From: Mycolicibacterium pyrenivorans | Lineage (GTDB): Bacteria > Actinomycetota > Actinomycetes > Mycobacteriales > Mycobacteriaceae | Direction: 5' to 3' | Assembly (NCBI RefSeq): GCF_025821625.1 | Contig: NZ_JACKSH010000020.1 | Span: forward strand, 1-43,638 | DNA: 43,638 bases | Shown: positions 25,414-35,084 of the stretch, piece by piece | Numbering within the stretch: position 1 is the first letter of the stretch | Layout of the letters: each line of letters starts with the position of its first letter | Made by a program: the position numbers and the translations under genes | Notes under the pieces: model-generated | What the model was told of the DNA's origin: nothing | The model's input: only the letters and a program-made list of their open reading frames with translations | Database searches by the model: none

Positions 25414-26259
25414 TCAGCACGTGCAGTCGGGGTGTCGCGGCCACCTGCGGGCCGTGATCGAGCCGGTGGCGACATCGAATTCGAGGGTGGTGTTCATCGT
25501 GACGGGAGGAGACGGTCGTGCGGCGCCATCGTCGGGGCCGGAGTCGTCGGTCACCGCGCGCACCACGTGGTCGACCTCGTTGAGCGCCAGCGCGGCGGTG
25601 GCGAGGACGGTCGCCCTGTCGGCGGTGCCCACGGTCTGACACAGCTGCGCGGCTACCGCCGGCCACGCGGCATCGCGGTCGCTGCGGTGCAGGTCAGCGC
25701 AGCGCAGGCAGCTCGTAACGCCGGGGATCACCAGTGGGCCGACCAGGCCGGCCCCGTCACGCACCCGCACCGGCAGGTGCGGCACCCCGGCGTCGTGCAG
25801 TTCACGCACCACCCGCGGGTCGGCGACCAGGTAGTCGGTCAGCACGGTGAGGTCGGCACCGCCGGTGCATGCATGGGTCCTGCTGCTGTGGCTGACCCGC
25901 ACGCCGGAGCGGTGCAGCGACGCGGTCAGCAGGTCGGTCAACGGGCCGATGCCGTGGATGCGGATCGACGCCGCACGGGTGCGTCGGGGTGCCTGACCGG
26001 TGACGACGCCGGACTCGACCAGGCGGGTGACCAGCGCCGCGACCCCGGAGGCGTCGGCGCCGTGACCGCTCGCGACCGCTTCGAGTTCGGCGATCGTCGC
26101 AGTGGACTGCAGGGCGCGCAGCACGTCGGCGAGGGCGGCTGCGGGCAGGCCCGGTGGCGGATGCACGACGACCGCACGGCGCGGATCCCAACCCACCTGG
26201 ATCGTCTCGTCGGGTCGGCGAAGCACCGGCCGCGACGGGCTGAGGGCATATCGGGTCAT
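25414..26259 (-). CDS. ThiF/E1-like protein related to TOMM leader-binding proteins
   Basis: This 281-residue protein is of the Rv3196 type. The N-terminal part (about residues 1-90) looks like a winged-helix or peptide-binding module (VLRALQSTATIAELEAVA). The C-terminal part has an E1-like shape with RIHGIGPLTDLLTASLH, PGVTSCLRCADLHRSDRD (CxxC) and a terminal PDCTC. In the E1 family CxxC pairs bind zinc, and the SCLRCxDLHR block is shared with the E1-like leader-binding proteins of azole-peptide (TOMM) clusters. No YcaO or precursor gene is nearby, so it is an orphan whose substrate is unknown. Confidence 0.72.
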   Translation of the reverse strand: MTRYALSPSRPVLRRPDETIQVGWDPRRAVVVHPPPGLPAAALADVLRALQSTATIAELEAVASGHGADASGVAALVTRLVESGVVTGQAPRRTRAASIRIHGIGPLTDLLTASLHRSGVRVSHSSRTHACTGGADLTVLTDYLVADPRVVRELHDAGVPHLPVRVRDGAGLVGPLVIPGVTSCLRCADLHRSDRDAAWPAVAAQLCQTVGTADRATVLATAALALNEVDHVVRAVTDDSGPDDGAARPSPPVTMNTTLEFDVATGSITARRWPRHPDCTC

Positions 26260-26313
26260 GGATCGACACTGGCACGCGACAGCGGCCCCGAGCCGAGTTA
26301 TCCACAGGCCCCG

Positions 26314-27711
26314 CTACTGCTTCGGGCCCGCGGTTCCGTCGTCTCCGGTCTCAGGGTCGACGATGCCGCGCTCGACGTGGTCCCACTCGATGTCCGCGAT
26401 GGCCTGCTCGATGGCGCTGTAAATACCGTTGGTGTCTCCGCCGACCATCCGGTCGATGAACCCCGCGGGCTCGTCCAGGTCCGACGCGCTCGGCAACAGG
26501 TCGGGATGCTGCCAGACCGCGTCCCGCGCGTCGGCGCCGACAGCCTGGGTGAGCCGCTCCCACAGCGCCGCGGCCTCCCGCATCTTGCGGGGCCGCAGTT
26601 CCAGTCCCACCAGGGTGGCGAACGTCTGCTCGGCCGGACCGCCGGTGGCACGCCGCCGGCGCAGCATCTCGCTGAGCGCAGGCGTGCCCGGGATGCGGTC
26701 GCCCAGGGCGTCGGAGACGACGGTCTGCACCCAGCCCTCGATCAGGGCCAGCATCGTCTCCAGCCGTTCCAGCGCAACGGTCTGTTCAGGGGTGGCCTTC
26801 GGTTCGAAGATGCCCTGATTGAGCAGCTGCTCCATCTCGGTCGGGTCGGTCAACGACGCGGGGTTGAATCCGCGCGCGAACTCCTCGATGCCGCTCATGT
26901 CGATCTTGGTGCCCTTGGCGAAGGCTTCCACGGTGCTGAGCAGCTGGCTGGACAGCCACGGCACATGGCTGAACAACCGGTGGTGCGCGGCCTCGCGGGC
27001 GGCGAGGAAGGTGACGACCTCGCTGCGCGGATGCTCGAGGCCCTCCGCGAGCGCCTCGACCGCCTCGGGCATCAGCGCCGCGACCCCCTTGGGTCCCAGC
27101 GGCAGCCCGATGTCGGTGGAGGTCAACACCTCTCGGGACAGCTTGCCCAACGCCTGACCCAGCTGCGAGCCGAACGCCATGCCGCCCATCTGCGACATCA
27201 TCGACAGCAGCGGGCCCGCCATCGCCTTGGCTTCCTCGGGCAGCGCCGAGGCCCACATCGTCGAGATCTGCTCGGCGACCGGATCGCACAGTCGCTTCCA
27301 GGTGTCCAGCGTGTTGTCGATCCACTCGGTCGGTGTCCACGCCACCGTCCTGGTGGTTCCGGCGGGCAGCGGGGTCGCCCCGTCCAGCCAGGTCTCGGCC
27401 AGGCGCACCGCGTCGGAGATGGCGGTGCGGGTCTGGTCGGGCACCGGGGCGACGAAACCGATGGAACTCGACGCGAGCTGGCGGGCCAGGTCGTAGTTGA
27501 CGGGCCCGGACGTCGACCCGCCTGCGGTCGGGTTGCCCGCCCCGCTGAACATCTCACCGAGCTTGCTGAAGATCTGACCCAGCTGCGACATGTCGAACTC
27601 GCCGCCGCCTCCGAACGCACCCCCGAAGGGGTCGCCACCGGAGCCGGGGTCTTTGCGTTTGTCGCGCTCGGGGTCGTCCCCGGCGGAGAAGCCAAAAGGC
27701 GGGTCAGCCAT
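26314..27711 (-). CDS. Zincin-like DUF2342 protein
   Basis: This 465-residue protein belongs to DUF2342 (zincin_2), a putative metal-dependent hydrolase family of actinobacteria; the nearest known relative is of the Rv3195 type. The core has FLAAREAAHHRLFSHVPWL (about residue 230), where an AREAAHHR pattern stands where HExxH lies in ordinary zincins. The N-terminal 60 residues are Gly- and Asp-rich and disordered. I start at ATG 27711 (ADPPFGFSAGDD) because relatives begin there; a GTG six codons upstream is possible. The protease activity is not shown by the sequence. It is divergent from the Lon-like protease gene. Confidence 0.82.
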   Translation of the reverse strand: MADPPFGFSAGDDPERDKRKDPGSGGDPFGGAFGGGGEFDMSQLGQIFSKLGEMFSGAGNPTAGGSTSGPVNYDLARQLASSSIGFVAPVPDQTRTAISDAVRLAETWLDGATPLPAGTTRTVAWTPTEWIDNTLDTWKRLCDPVAEQISTMWASALPEEAKAMAGPLLSMMSQMGGMAFGSQLGQALGKLSREVLTSTDIGLPLGPKGVAALMPEAVEALAEGLEHPRSEVVTFLAAREAAHHRLFSHVPWLSSQLLSTVEAFAKGTKIDMSGIEEFARGFNPASLTDPTEMEQLLNQGIFEPKATPEQTVALERLETMLALIEGWVQTVVSDALGDRIPGTPALSEMLRRRRATGGPAEQTFATLVGLELRPRKMREAAALWERLTQAVGADARDAVWQHPDLLPSASDLDEPAGFIDRMVGGDTNGIYSAIEQAIADIEWDHVERGIVDPETGDDGTAGPKQ

Positions 27712-27845
27712 GTCCTCAACCGTACTCACCGTGCCGCCGTCGTGCGGCGATGCGGGTCACGCTGTCAGTGAACCGCTCGTGCCGCCACACGACCGCGGCA
27801 TCGTGTGCGCGGAACCGTGATGTCGCAACCTCTACTGTGGGCGGC

Positions 27846-28868
27846 GTGAACAGGAGGATTTCGACCCTGATCGTCGCGCTGGTGCCGGTCCTGGCGTTCG
27901 GCATACTGCTGACGTTGGTGGCGGTGCCCTACGTGGCGCTGGGCCCCGGCCCGACGTTCGACACGCTCGGTGAGATCGACGGCGAGCAGGTCGTGGACAT
28001 CGAGGGCGCCGACCTTCACCCCACCACCGGGCATCTCAACATGACTACGGTGTCGCAGCGCGACGGTCTGACGCTGGGGCAGGCGCTGGTGTTCTGGGCC
28101 TCGGGGCGGGACCAATTGATACCGCGCGACCTCGTGTACCCGCCCGACAAGTCGAAGGAAGAGATCGACGAGGCGAACACCACGGACTTCCGGCAGTCCG
28201 AGGACAGCGCCGAGTATGCCGCGCTGCACTACCTGAAGTACCCGATGGCCGTCACCGTGGAGAGCGTCGACCCCGACGGTCCGTCCGACGGCAAGCTGCA
28301 GCCCGGCGACGCCATCGACGGCGTCGACAACAAGCCGGTGGCCAACCTCGAGCAGTTCCAGGAGATCCTCAAGGGCACCAAACCGGGGGACACGCTCGTC
28401 GTCGACTACCGGCGCAAGAACGCCCCGCTCGGGACCGCCGAGATCACGCTGGGCAAGCACCCCAAAGGTGACCAGGGCCTGCTCGGGGTCGGTGTACTCG
28501 ACGCGCCGTGGGCGCCGTTCACCGTCGACTTCAACCTGGCCAACGTGGGCGGACCGTCCGCGGGGCTGATGTTCAGCCTCGCCGTCGTGGACAAGCTGAC
28601 CACCGGCGACCTGAACGGGTCGAAGTTCGTGGCCGGATCCGGCACCATCACCGGCGACGGGAAGGTCGGCTCGATCGGCGGCATCACCCACAAGATCGTG
28701 TCGGCCAAGGACGCAGGAGCCACCGTGTTCCTGGTACCGGCCGACAACTGCGCCGAGGCCAAGACCGCGGACGAGGACGGCATCGAACTTCTCGAGGTGC
28801 ACACGCTCGAAGGGGCGATCGACTCGCTGCGAACCCTTTCCGCTGGTGGCGAACCTCCCCGCTGCTGA
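27846..28868 (+). CDS. PDZ/Lon-like membrane-anchored serine protease (YlbL type)
   Basis: This 340-residue protein starts at GTG 27846; the frame is open upstream. One N-terminal membrane helix (STLIVALVPVLAFGILLTLV, about residues 5-30) is followed by a PDZ domain (about 140-215; MAVTVESVDPDGPSDGKLQP, GDAIDGVDNKPV). A C-terminal S16 (Lon) protease domain carries the catalytic Ser in GGPSAGLMFSL and Lys in HKIVSAKDAG. In Bacillus, YlbL degrades the cell-division inhibitor YneA; the mycobacterial counterpart (Rv3194c type) is not well defined. It is followed by the UPF0182 gene after 77 bases, probably in the same transcript. Confidence 0.9.
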   Translation: MNRRISTLIVALVPVLAFGILLTLVAVPYVALGPGPTFDTLGEIDGEQVVDIEGADLHPTTGHLNMTTVSQRDGLTLGQALVFWASGRDQLIPRDLVYPPDKSKEEIDEANTTDFRQSEDSAEYAALHYLKYPMAVTVESVDPDGPSDGKLQPGDAIDGVDNKPVANLEQFQEILKGTKPGDTLVVDYRRKNAPLGTAEITLGKHPKGDQGLLGVGVLDAPWAPFTVDFNLANVGGPSAGLMFSLAVVDKLTTGDLNGSKFVAGSGTITGDGKVGSIGGITHKIVSAKDAGATVFLVPADNCAEAKTADEDGIELLEVHTLEGAIDSLRTLSAGGEPPRC

Positions 28869-28945
28869 CGCGGCGGCTTCTGGTGGGTGCGTAGAGTTAG
28901 GGCACCTGAGCAACTGCTGGGAATGTTCGAGACTGGAGTGATCGA

Positions 28946-31900
28946 GTGGGGATGCGTCCCGCGGCGAGAATGCCGAAACTGACACGACGAAGCCGGGTTC
29001 TGATCGGGGTTGCCCTCGCCGCGGTGCTGTTGCTGCTCATCGGGCCCCGCTTCATCGACACCTACGTCAGCTGGCTGTGGTTCGGCGAGCTCGGCTACCG
29101 GTCGGTGTTCACGACCCAGATCGTCACGCGGCTGGTGATCTTCTTCGTCGTCGCGATCCTCATCGGGGCCGTCGTGTTCGCTGCGATGGCCCTTGCGTAT
29201 CGCACCAGGCCGGTGTTCGTGCCGACGGCCGGTCCCAACGATCCCATCGCGGGCTACCGCACCGCGGTGATGGCGCGGCTGCGCCTGGTGGGCATCGGGG
29301 TGCCGGCGTTCATCGGCGTGCTGTCGGGCTTCGTGGCGCAGAGCTACTGGGACCGGGTGCAGTTGTTCCTGCACGGTGGCAGCTTCGGCGTCACCGATCC
29401 GCAGTTCGGTATCGATCTCGGTTTCTACGCCTTCGATCTGCCGTTTTACCGGCTGGTGTTGTCGTACCTGTTCGTCGCGACCTTCCTGGCCTTCATCGTG
29501 AACCTGCTGGGCCATTACCTGTTCGGCGGCATCCGGCTGTCGGGTCGCGCCGGTGCGCTCAGCCGTGCGGCCCGCATCCAACTGATCACGATGGTCGGCA
29601 TCCTGATGCTGCTCAAGGCGGTCGCCTACTGGTTCGACCGCTACGAGCTGCTCAGCCACACCCGCGGCGGGAAGCCGTTCACCGGCGCCGGCTACACCGA
29701 CATCAACGCGGTGCTGCCCGCCAAACTGATCCTGCTGGCCATCGCGGTCATCTGTGCCGCCGCGGTCTTCTCCGCGATCTTCCTTCGCGATCTGCGGATT
29801 CCCGCCATCGGCGTGGTCCTGCTGCTGCTGTCGTCGCTGATCGTCGGCGCCGGCTGGCCGTTGGTCGTCGAGCAGATCAGCGTCCGGCCCAACGCCGCGC
29901 AGAAGGAAAGCGAGTACATCAGCCGCAGCATCGCCGCGACCCGGCAGGCCTACGGCCTCACCGACGAGACGGTGACCTACCGCAACTACGCGGGCAACGC
30001 CCCCGCGACCGCGCAGCAGGTGGCCGCGGACCGGGCGACGACTTCGAACATCCGGGTGCTCGACCCGAACATCGTCAGCCCGGCGTTCACGCAGTTCCAG
30101 CAGGGCAAGAACTTCTACTACTTCCCCGATCAGCTGAACATGGACCGCTACCCCGACGAGGACGGCAACCTGCGTGACTTCGTGGTGGCCGTGCGGGAGC
30201 TGAACCCGGACCGGTTGATCGACAACCAGCGTGACTGGATCAACCGGCACACCGTGTTCACCCACGGCAACGGGTTCATCGCCTCGCCGGCCAACACGGT
30301 GCGCGGGGTGGCCAACGACCCCAACCAGAACGGCGGCTACCCGGAGTTCCTGGCCAGCGTCGTCGGCGCCAACGGCGAGGTGGTCTCACCCGGGCCTGCG
30401 CCGCTGGCCCAGCCGCGCATCTACTACGGCCCGGTCATCGCCAACACGCCCGCCGACTACGCGATCGTCGGCGAGAACGGCGCACCGCGCGAATACGACT
30501 ACGAAACCAACACCGACACAAGGAATTACACCTACACCGGTTCCGGCGGTGTGCCGATCGGCAACTGGATCTCCCGCAGCGTGTTCGCTGCGAAGTACGC
30601 CGAGCGTAACTTCCTGTTCTCCAACGTGATCGGCGAGGACAGCAAGATCCTGTTCAACCGGGATCCCGCGGAGCGGGTAAAGGCGGTGGCGCCGTGGCTG
30701 ACGACGGACACCGCGATGTACCCGGCGATCGTCAACGAGCGGATCGTCTGGATCGTCGACGGCTACACCACGCTGGACAACTACCCCTATTCGGAGTTGA
30801 TGTCGCTGTCGGCGGCGACCACCGACTCCAACGAGGTGGCACTGAACCGTCTGCAGCCCGACAAGCAGGTGTCCTACATCCGCAACTCGGTCAAGGCCAC
30901 CGTCGACGCCTATGACGGCACCGTGTCGCTGTACGCCCAGGACGAGCAGGACCCGGTGCTGCAGGCGTGGATGAAGGTCTTCCCCGACACCGTGAAGCCG
31001 AAGGGCGACATCACCCCGGAGTTGCAGGAGCACCTGCGCTACCCCGAGGACCTGTTCAAGGTGCAGCGCGCGCTGCTGGCCAAGTACCACGTCGACGACC
31101 CCGTGACGTTCTTCTCGACGTCCGACTTCTGGGACGTGCCGCTCGACCCGAACCCGACGGCCAGCAGCTACCAGCCGCCGTACTACATCGTCGCCAAAGA
31201 CCTTGCGCTGGAGGACCGTTCGTCGTCATTCCAGCTGACCAGTGCGATGAACCGGTTCCGACGGGACTTCCTCGCGGCCTACATCAGCGCCAGCTCGGAC
31301 CCCGAGACGTACGGCAGGATCACCGTGCTGACGATCCCGGGTCAGGTGAACGGACCCAAGCTGGCGTTCAACGCGATCAGCACCGACACCGCGGTCAGCC
31401 AGGACCTCGGCGTCATCGGCCGCGACAACCAGAACCGGATCCGCTGGGGCAACCTGTTGACGTTGCCGATCGCCGAGGGTGGGTTGCTCTACGTCGCCCC
31501 GGTGTTCGCGTCCCCGGGCGCCAGTGACGCGGCATCGTCGTACCCCCGCCTGATCCGGGTCGCGATGATGTACAACGACAAGATCGGGTACGGGCCGACC
31601 GTGCGCGACGCGTTGACCGACCTGTTCGGACCCGGTGCCGACGCCACCGCCACCGGGCCGGAACCCACCGGCGCGCCCGCCGGACAGCCGCCCACGGCGC
31701 GCCCGCCGGGCAACCAGCAGCAGGCGGCGACACCGCCCGCGAACCGGCCGGGTCAGAACGCCGAGGCGCAGCCTGAGGTGCCGACGGCGGTTCCGCCCGC
31801 GGGTCCGACCCAGTTGTCGGGAGCGAAATCCGCGGCGTTGCAAGATGTCAACGCCGCCCTCGACGCCCTGCAGGAAGCGCAGCGCAGCGGTGACTTCGCA

Positions 31901-31963
31901 CAGTACGGCGAAGCGCTGCAACGTCTCGACGATGCCGTGAGCGAGTACCAGTCGACCGAATAG
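28946..31963 (+). CDS. UPF0182 large membrane protein
   Basis: This 1005-residue UPF0182 protein (Rv3193c type) has about seven membrane helices in the first 300 residues (for example [20 protein letters not shown]), a large extracytoplasmic domain (about 310-900) and a Pro/Ala/Gln-rich tail (about 900-960; [20 protein letters not shown]). A final helix ([20 protein letters not shown]) follows. The start is GTG 28946, giving [20 protein letters not shown], the expected conserved N-terminus; an ATG lies two codons downstream. The family is conserved in actinobacteria and cyanobacteria, and its function is unknown. Confidence 0.9.
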   Translation: MGMRPAARMPKLTRRSRVLIGVALAAVLLLLIGPRFIDTYVSWLWFGELGYRSVFTTQIVTRLVIFFVVAILIGAVVFAAMALAYRTRPVFVPTAGPNDPIAGYRTAVMARLRLVGIGVPAFIGVLSGFVAQSYWDRVQLFLHGGSFGVTDPQFGIDLGFYAFDLPFYRLVLSYLFVATFLAFIVNLLGHYLFGGIRLSGRAGALSRAARIQLITMVGILMLLKAVAYWFDRYELLSHTRGGKPFTGAGYTDINAVLPAKLILLAIAVICAAAVFSAIFLRDLRIPAIGVVLLLLSSLIVGAGWPLVVEQISVRPNAAQKESEYISRSIAATRQAYGLTDETVTYRNYAGNAPATAQQVAADRATTSNIRVLDPNIVSPAFTQFQQGKNFYYFPDQLNMDRYPDEDGNLRDFVVAVRELNPDRLIDNQRDWINRHTVFTHGNGFIASPANTVRGVANDPNQNGGYPEFLASVVGANGEVVSPGPAPLAQPRIYYGPVIANTPADYAIVGENGAPREYDYETNTDTRNYTYTGSGGVPIGNWISRSVFAAKYAERNFLFSNVIGEDSKILFNRDPAERVKAVAPWLTTDTAMYPAIVNERIVWIVDGYTTLDNYPYSELMSLSAATTDSNEVALNRLQPDKQVSYIRNSVKATVDAYDGTVSLYAQDEQDPVLQAWMKVFPDTVKPKGDITPELQEHLRYPEDLFKVQRALLAKYHVDDPVTFFSTSDFWDVPLDPNPTASSYQPPYYIVAKDLALEDRSSSFQLTSAMNRFRRDFLAAYISASSDPETYGRITVLTIPGQVNGPKLAFNAISTDTAVSQDLGVIGRDNQNRIRWGNLLTLPIAEGGLLYVAPVFASPGASDAASSYPRLIRVAMMYNDKIGYGPTVRDALTDLFGPGADATATGPEPTGAPAGQPPTARPPGNQQQAATPPANRPGQNAEAQPEVPTAVPPAGPTQLSGAKSAALQDVNAALDALQEAQRSGDFAQYGEALQRLDDAVSEYQSTE

Positions 31964-32128
31964 CCACATCCGCCGATGCGTTATCGGTTGCCGGGCCGCT
32001 GCAGGTGGTCTCGGCGGCTGAGGCTCTTTCCTGAATCGCGGGGCCATTGCTCTGGGCCACGCCGCGGAGGACGATGGAGTGGTCCGGCGGCGCCGCTGGG
32101 ACGCTGCCGCGGACCATGGAGGCAGAGC

Positions 32129-32749
32129 ATGTACGCACGCAGTTCCACCATTCATGCACGGTCCTCGGCGATCGACGCCGGGATCACCTACATCCACGAC
32201 AAGGTGTGGCCCGGGTTGTCAGGCCTCGACGGCTACGTCGGGTTGTCATTGCTCGTGGACCGCCAGAGCGGGCGCTGCATCGCGACCACGGCCTGGCAGT
32301 CCGAGGAGGCGATGAGGGCCAGCCGCACGGTGACCGCCGGGTACCGGGATCACACTGCGGAGATCCTCGGCGGCAGCCCCACCGTCGACGAGTGGGAGAT
32401 CGCCGCACTGCACCGCGACCACCGCTCGGCCCCTGGGGCGTGCGTACGGGTGACGTGGGCCCGGGTCGAGCCCGAACTGGCCGACCGCGCCGTCGACGGC
32501 TACCGCCTCGCCACCATTCCCGCGCTGGAGGAACTCGACGGATTCTGCAGCGCCAGCCTTCTGGTCGACCGCGACTCCGGCTTCGGGGTCGCGTCGGTGA
32601 CCTTCGACAGCGCCGAGGCGATGAGGCACAGCCGGATCGCCACGGATGCGATCAAGGCCGCGACGATCCGCGACAGCGGTGCCGAGATCCTCGACGAATG
32701 CGAGTTCGACCTGGTGCTGGCACACCTGCGGGTGCCCGAGATGGTCTGA
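32129..32749 (+). CDS. Tandem ABM-fold (dimeric alpha-beta barrel) protein
   Basis: This 206-residue protein has two copies of a ferredoxin-like barrel: GYVGLSLLVDRQSGRCIATT to WQSEEAMRAS, and FCSASLLVDRDSGFGVASVT to FDSAEAMRHSR. The fold is that of antibiotic-biosynthesis-type monooxygenases and stress-response barrels. The internal duplication implies a barrel formed within one chain. GGAGG six bases before the ATG at 32129 fixes the start; the frame is open to 31976. No cofactor site is clear. It lies between the UPF0182 gene and the inversion breakpoint, 90 bases away. Confidence 0.8.
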   Translation: MYARSSTIHARSSAIDAGITYIHDKVWPGLSGLDGYVGLSLLVDRQSGRCIATTAWQSEEAMRASRTVTAGYRDHTAEILGGSPTVDEWEIAALHRDHRSAPGACVRVTWARVEPELADRAVDGYRLATIPALEELDGFCSASLLVDRDSGFGVASVTFDSAEAMRHSRIATDAIKAATIRDSGAEILDECEFDLVLAHLRVPEMV

Positions 32750-32820
32750 CGTCTCAGGGGGCGAGCGGGTCCGCTTGGGTTGTCCGTGGAGCCGCGGCCA
32801 AGCGGTCGCCAGGACGGTGA

Positions 32821-32837
32821 GCGATGCTATGCATCGC
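32821..32837. repeat. Perfect hairpin at the inversion breakpoint
   Basis: GCGATGC (32821-32827), loop TAT and GCATCGC (32831-32837) form a perfect 7-base-pair hairpin just left of the proposed inversion junction (32840-32843). Palindromes at breakpoints can promote strand breaks, so it may have helped the rearrangement. Confidence 0.55.
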
Positions 32838-33846
32838 ACACCGAGGCTGCGGTGCCCGCGGCCTCGGTGTGGCGCGTCAGCGCGACGGCGGGCGCATTCG
32901 GAATCACCAGACCCATCGCGGCGAGGATCGCCCACACCGGCACGATGAACCCGACCAGCCCGCCGACCCGGGCACTCGCCAGCGCCACGAACACCGCGCC
33001 GGACACCGATGCCGCGACCAGCGCCCACACCATGATCTGCTGGGGGGCGAACCGGCGGAGCAGCACCACATTGCACTGCGTGGTGCCGATCAGCGCGACG
33101 GCGCCCGCCCCGAACACGAGCGCGAAGGCCGTCTGGTCAAGCCCGAAGCGACCCTGCAGTACGAAGGCCGCACCGGAGATGTAGGCGAACAGACCGGACA
33201 TGCCCAACCCGGCGACCAGGACGAGGATCACGAACCGGACGTCGCGCAGCAGTTCCAGGTAGGTCGCTCCGATACCGCGTAGCTTCAGCGGCCGCCGGTG
33301 GTCGGCGGGTAACGTCTCGGGCAGCGCGAGGACCGCCATCAGCAGCAGCGCCCCGGCCACGACGACGAGTGCGGCGAAAACCCAATGCCAGGATCCGTGC
33401 AGCAGCACGGCCGCCCCGAGCGACGGTGCCAGCACCGGCGCCACGCCGAGTACCAGCATCAGCCGCGACATCACCGTGGCTGCGACGTTGTCCTTGTACA
33501 GATCACCGACGACGGCGATCGCGACGACCATGCCGGCGGCCGCCCCGACGCCCTGCAACCCGCGGGCGATGCCGAGAACGGCGATGTTCGGGGCGAACAT
33601 GCACAGCAGTGACGCGAGCATGTGCAGCACGATCCCGGCGAACAGCGGTTTACGCCGGCCGAGGGAGTCCGACAGCGGGCCGATGACCAGCTGGCCCAGA
33701 CCCAGACCGGCGAGCGTGCCGGTCAGCGTCAGCTGGGCGACGGATGAGGTCACCGACAGCTCGTCGGCGATCTTCGGCAACGCAGGCAGGTACATGTCGA
33801 TGGTGAGCGGGCCGAGCGCCACCAGGAGTCCGAGGACGAAGATCAT
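32827..33846 (-). pseudogene. Bcr/CflA-type MFS transporter, C-terminally truncated
   Basis: 339 codons remain, starting at ATG 33846. The first ten or so membrane helices of a Bcr/CflA drug exporter are intact: LGLLVALGPLTIDMYLPALP, GPLSDSLGRRKPLFAG (motif A) and ARGLQGVGAAAGMVVA. The gene is intact to VIPNAPAVALTRHTEAAGTA, AS, V; the last four residues (CDA plus one) come from foreign sequence. Family members end with two more helices, found on the plus strand at 18606-18805. Joined at CGGT, the protein would be about 400 residues. The truncated product probably does not function. Confidence 0.83.
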
Positions 33847-33859
33847 CCTGGTTCGGCTC

Positions 33860-33909
33860 GGCGGCTGAGCCGCAAGTCAGACCCCGGCGGCTGAGCCGCC
33901 AAGTCAGAC
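33860..33909. repeat. Two direct repeats, each with a small palindrome
   Basis: GGCGGCTGAGCCGC followed by AAGTCAGAC occurs at 33860-33882 and again, with one extra C, at 33886-33909. Each copy contains CGGCTGAGCCG, a perfect palindrome with a one-base centre. They lie directly upstream of the truncated MFS gene and could be operator sites or a small repeat family. Confidence 0.6.
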
Positions 33910-34124
33910 TTCGGTTGCTTCCCATCCACGTCCACGGATACTGCCATGGAATTGGTTAGCGTCGCTTTCCAATTATTTCTTCCCCGAATCACCAACAGTG
34001 ACCGCGATCACGTTCGGGGACGGTATGTACGCCGCCGTTCGTTTGACACGCGTTAGCCTGAGAGCATCCGCCGAAGGCGGTCCGGAAGTCGATTCGACAG
34101 AATCGCACAGGGAGGGGCCACCGA

Positions 34125-34868
34125 ATGAGTGCCCGATCACGCGCCAAGAAGCAAGTGCCCGCCGTCAAAGACGAGGATCCGGGCACGCTGGCCAAGGTGC
34201 TCTCCCAGATCATCGAACGCGGCGCACGCGTCCAGGCTCCGGCCGTCAAGGCGTACGTCGAACGGCTGCGCGAGCACAACGCCGGGGCGAGCCCCGCCGA
34301 CATCGTCGAGAAGCTGGACAAGCACTACATGGCCGCGGTGATGGCCAGCGGCGCAGCCGTCGGATCCGCCGCGGCGTTCCCCGGTATCGGCACGCTGGTC
34401 GCCATGTCCGCCGTCGCGGGCGAGACCGTGGTGTTCCTCGAGGCGACGGCCGTGTACGTGCTCGCGGTGGCCGAGGTGCACGGTATCCCGGCCGAACACC
34501 GCGAGCGGCGCCGCGCCCTGGTGCTGGCGGTGCTCGTCGGCGACGACGGCAGGCAGGCCGTGACCGACCTCGTCGGCCCCGGACGGACCAGCGGGGCGTG
34601 GCTGGCCGACGGCGCCGCATCACTGCCGCTGCCCGCGGTGTCACAACTGAACTCCCGGCTGCTGCGCTACTTCGTCAAGCGCTACACCCTCAAGCGCGGC
34701 GCCATCGCGTTCGGCAAACTCCTGCCGGTCGGCATCGGGGCGGTTGTCGGCGGGGTGGGAAATCGGATGATGGGCAAGAAGATCGTCGCCCACGCCCACG
34801 CGGCGTTCGGCACTCCGCCGGCGCGCTGGCCGTCGCCGCTGCATCTGTTGCCCGCGCCGCGCCCCTGA
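34125..34868 (+). CDS. Small membrane protein upstream of kgd (Rv1249c-like)
   Basis: This 247-residue protein starts at ATG 34125 with GGGAGGGG upstream. A charged N-terminus (about 1-60; LAKVLSQIIERGARVQAPAV) is followed by Gly/Ala-rich hydrophobic segments (AAVMASGAAVGSAAAFPGIG, TLVAMSAVAGETVVFLEATA; LLPVGIGAVVGGVGNRMMG), as in EcsC-like or Rv1249c-like proteins. The function is unknown. Its place directly before kgd in the same orientation matches the M. tuberculosis order kgd-Rv1249c, as I remember it. Confidence 0.75.
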   Translation: MSARSRAKKQVPAVKDEDPGTLAKVLSQIIERGARVQAPAVKAYVERLREHNAGASPADIVEKLDKHYMAAVMASGAAVGSAAAFPGIGTLVAMSAVAGETVVFLEATAVYVLAVAEVHGIPAEHRERRRALVLAVLVGDDGRQAVTDLVGPGRTSGAWLADGAASLPLPAVSQLNSRLLRYFVKRYTLKRGAIAFGKLLPVGIGAVVGGVGNRMMGKKIVAHAHAAFGTPPARWPSPLHLLPAPRP

Positions 34869-35084
34869 TCACGGCCGGACGGCCGCTGACCGACGCAACC
34901 GCGCCGTTCGGCTCTTCTTTTCTGCGACCGCAATGACCATAACCACGTTGCATGGTCCGGCCGATGTCGAAAGCGCTAGCCTTTATAGGGCAGAAGAGCG
35001 GGTGACCGCACACCGGGGTTGAATTGGGTGGCCGGCTGCCGCTCGGCGCCGGCACGAAGCGAAGAATTGAGGCGGAGAGCAGCC

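Noticed and set aside
25090..27771. An 893-codon plus-strand frame across the ThiF-like and DUF2342 genes
   Set aside because: It spans two well-supported opposite-strand genes and has shadow composition.
28406..30265. A 619-codon frame antisense to the UPF0182 gene
   Set aside because: It is the codon mirror of the conserved membrane protein, with no motif.
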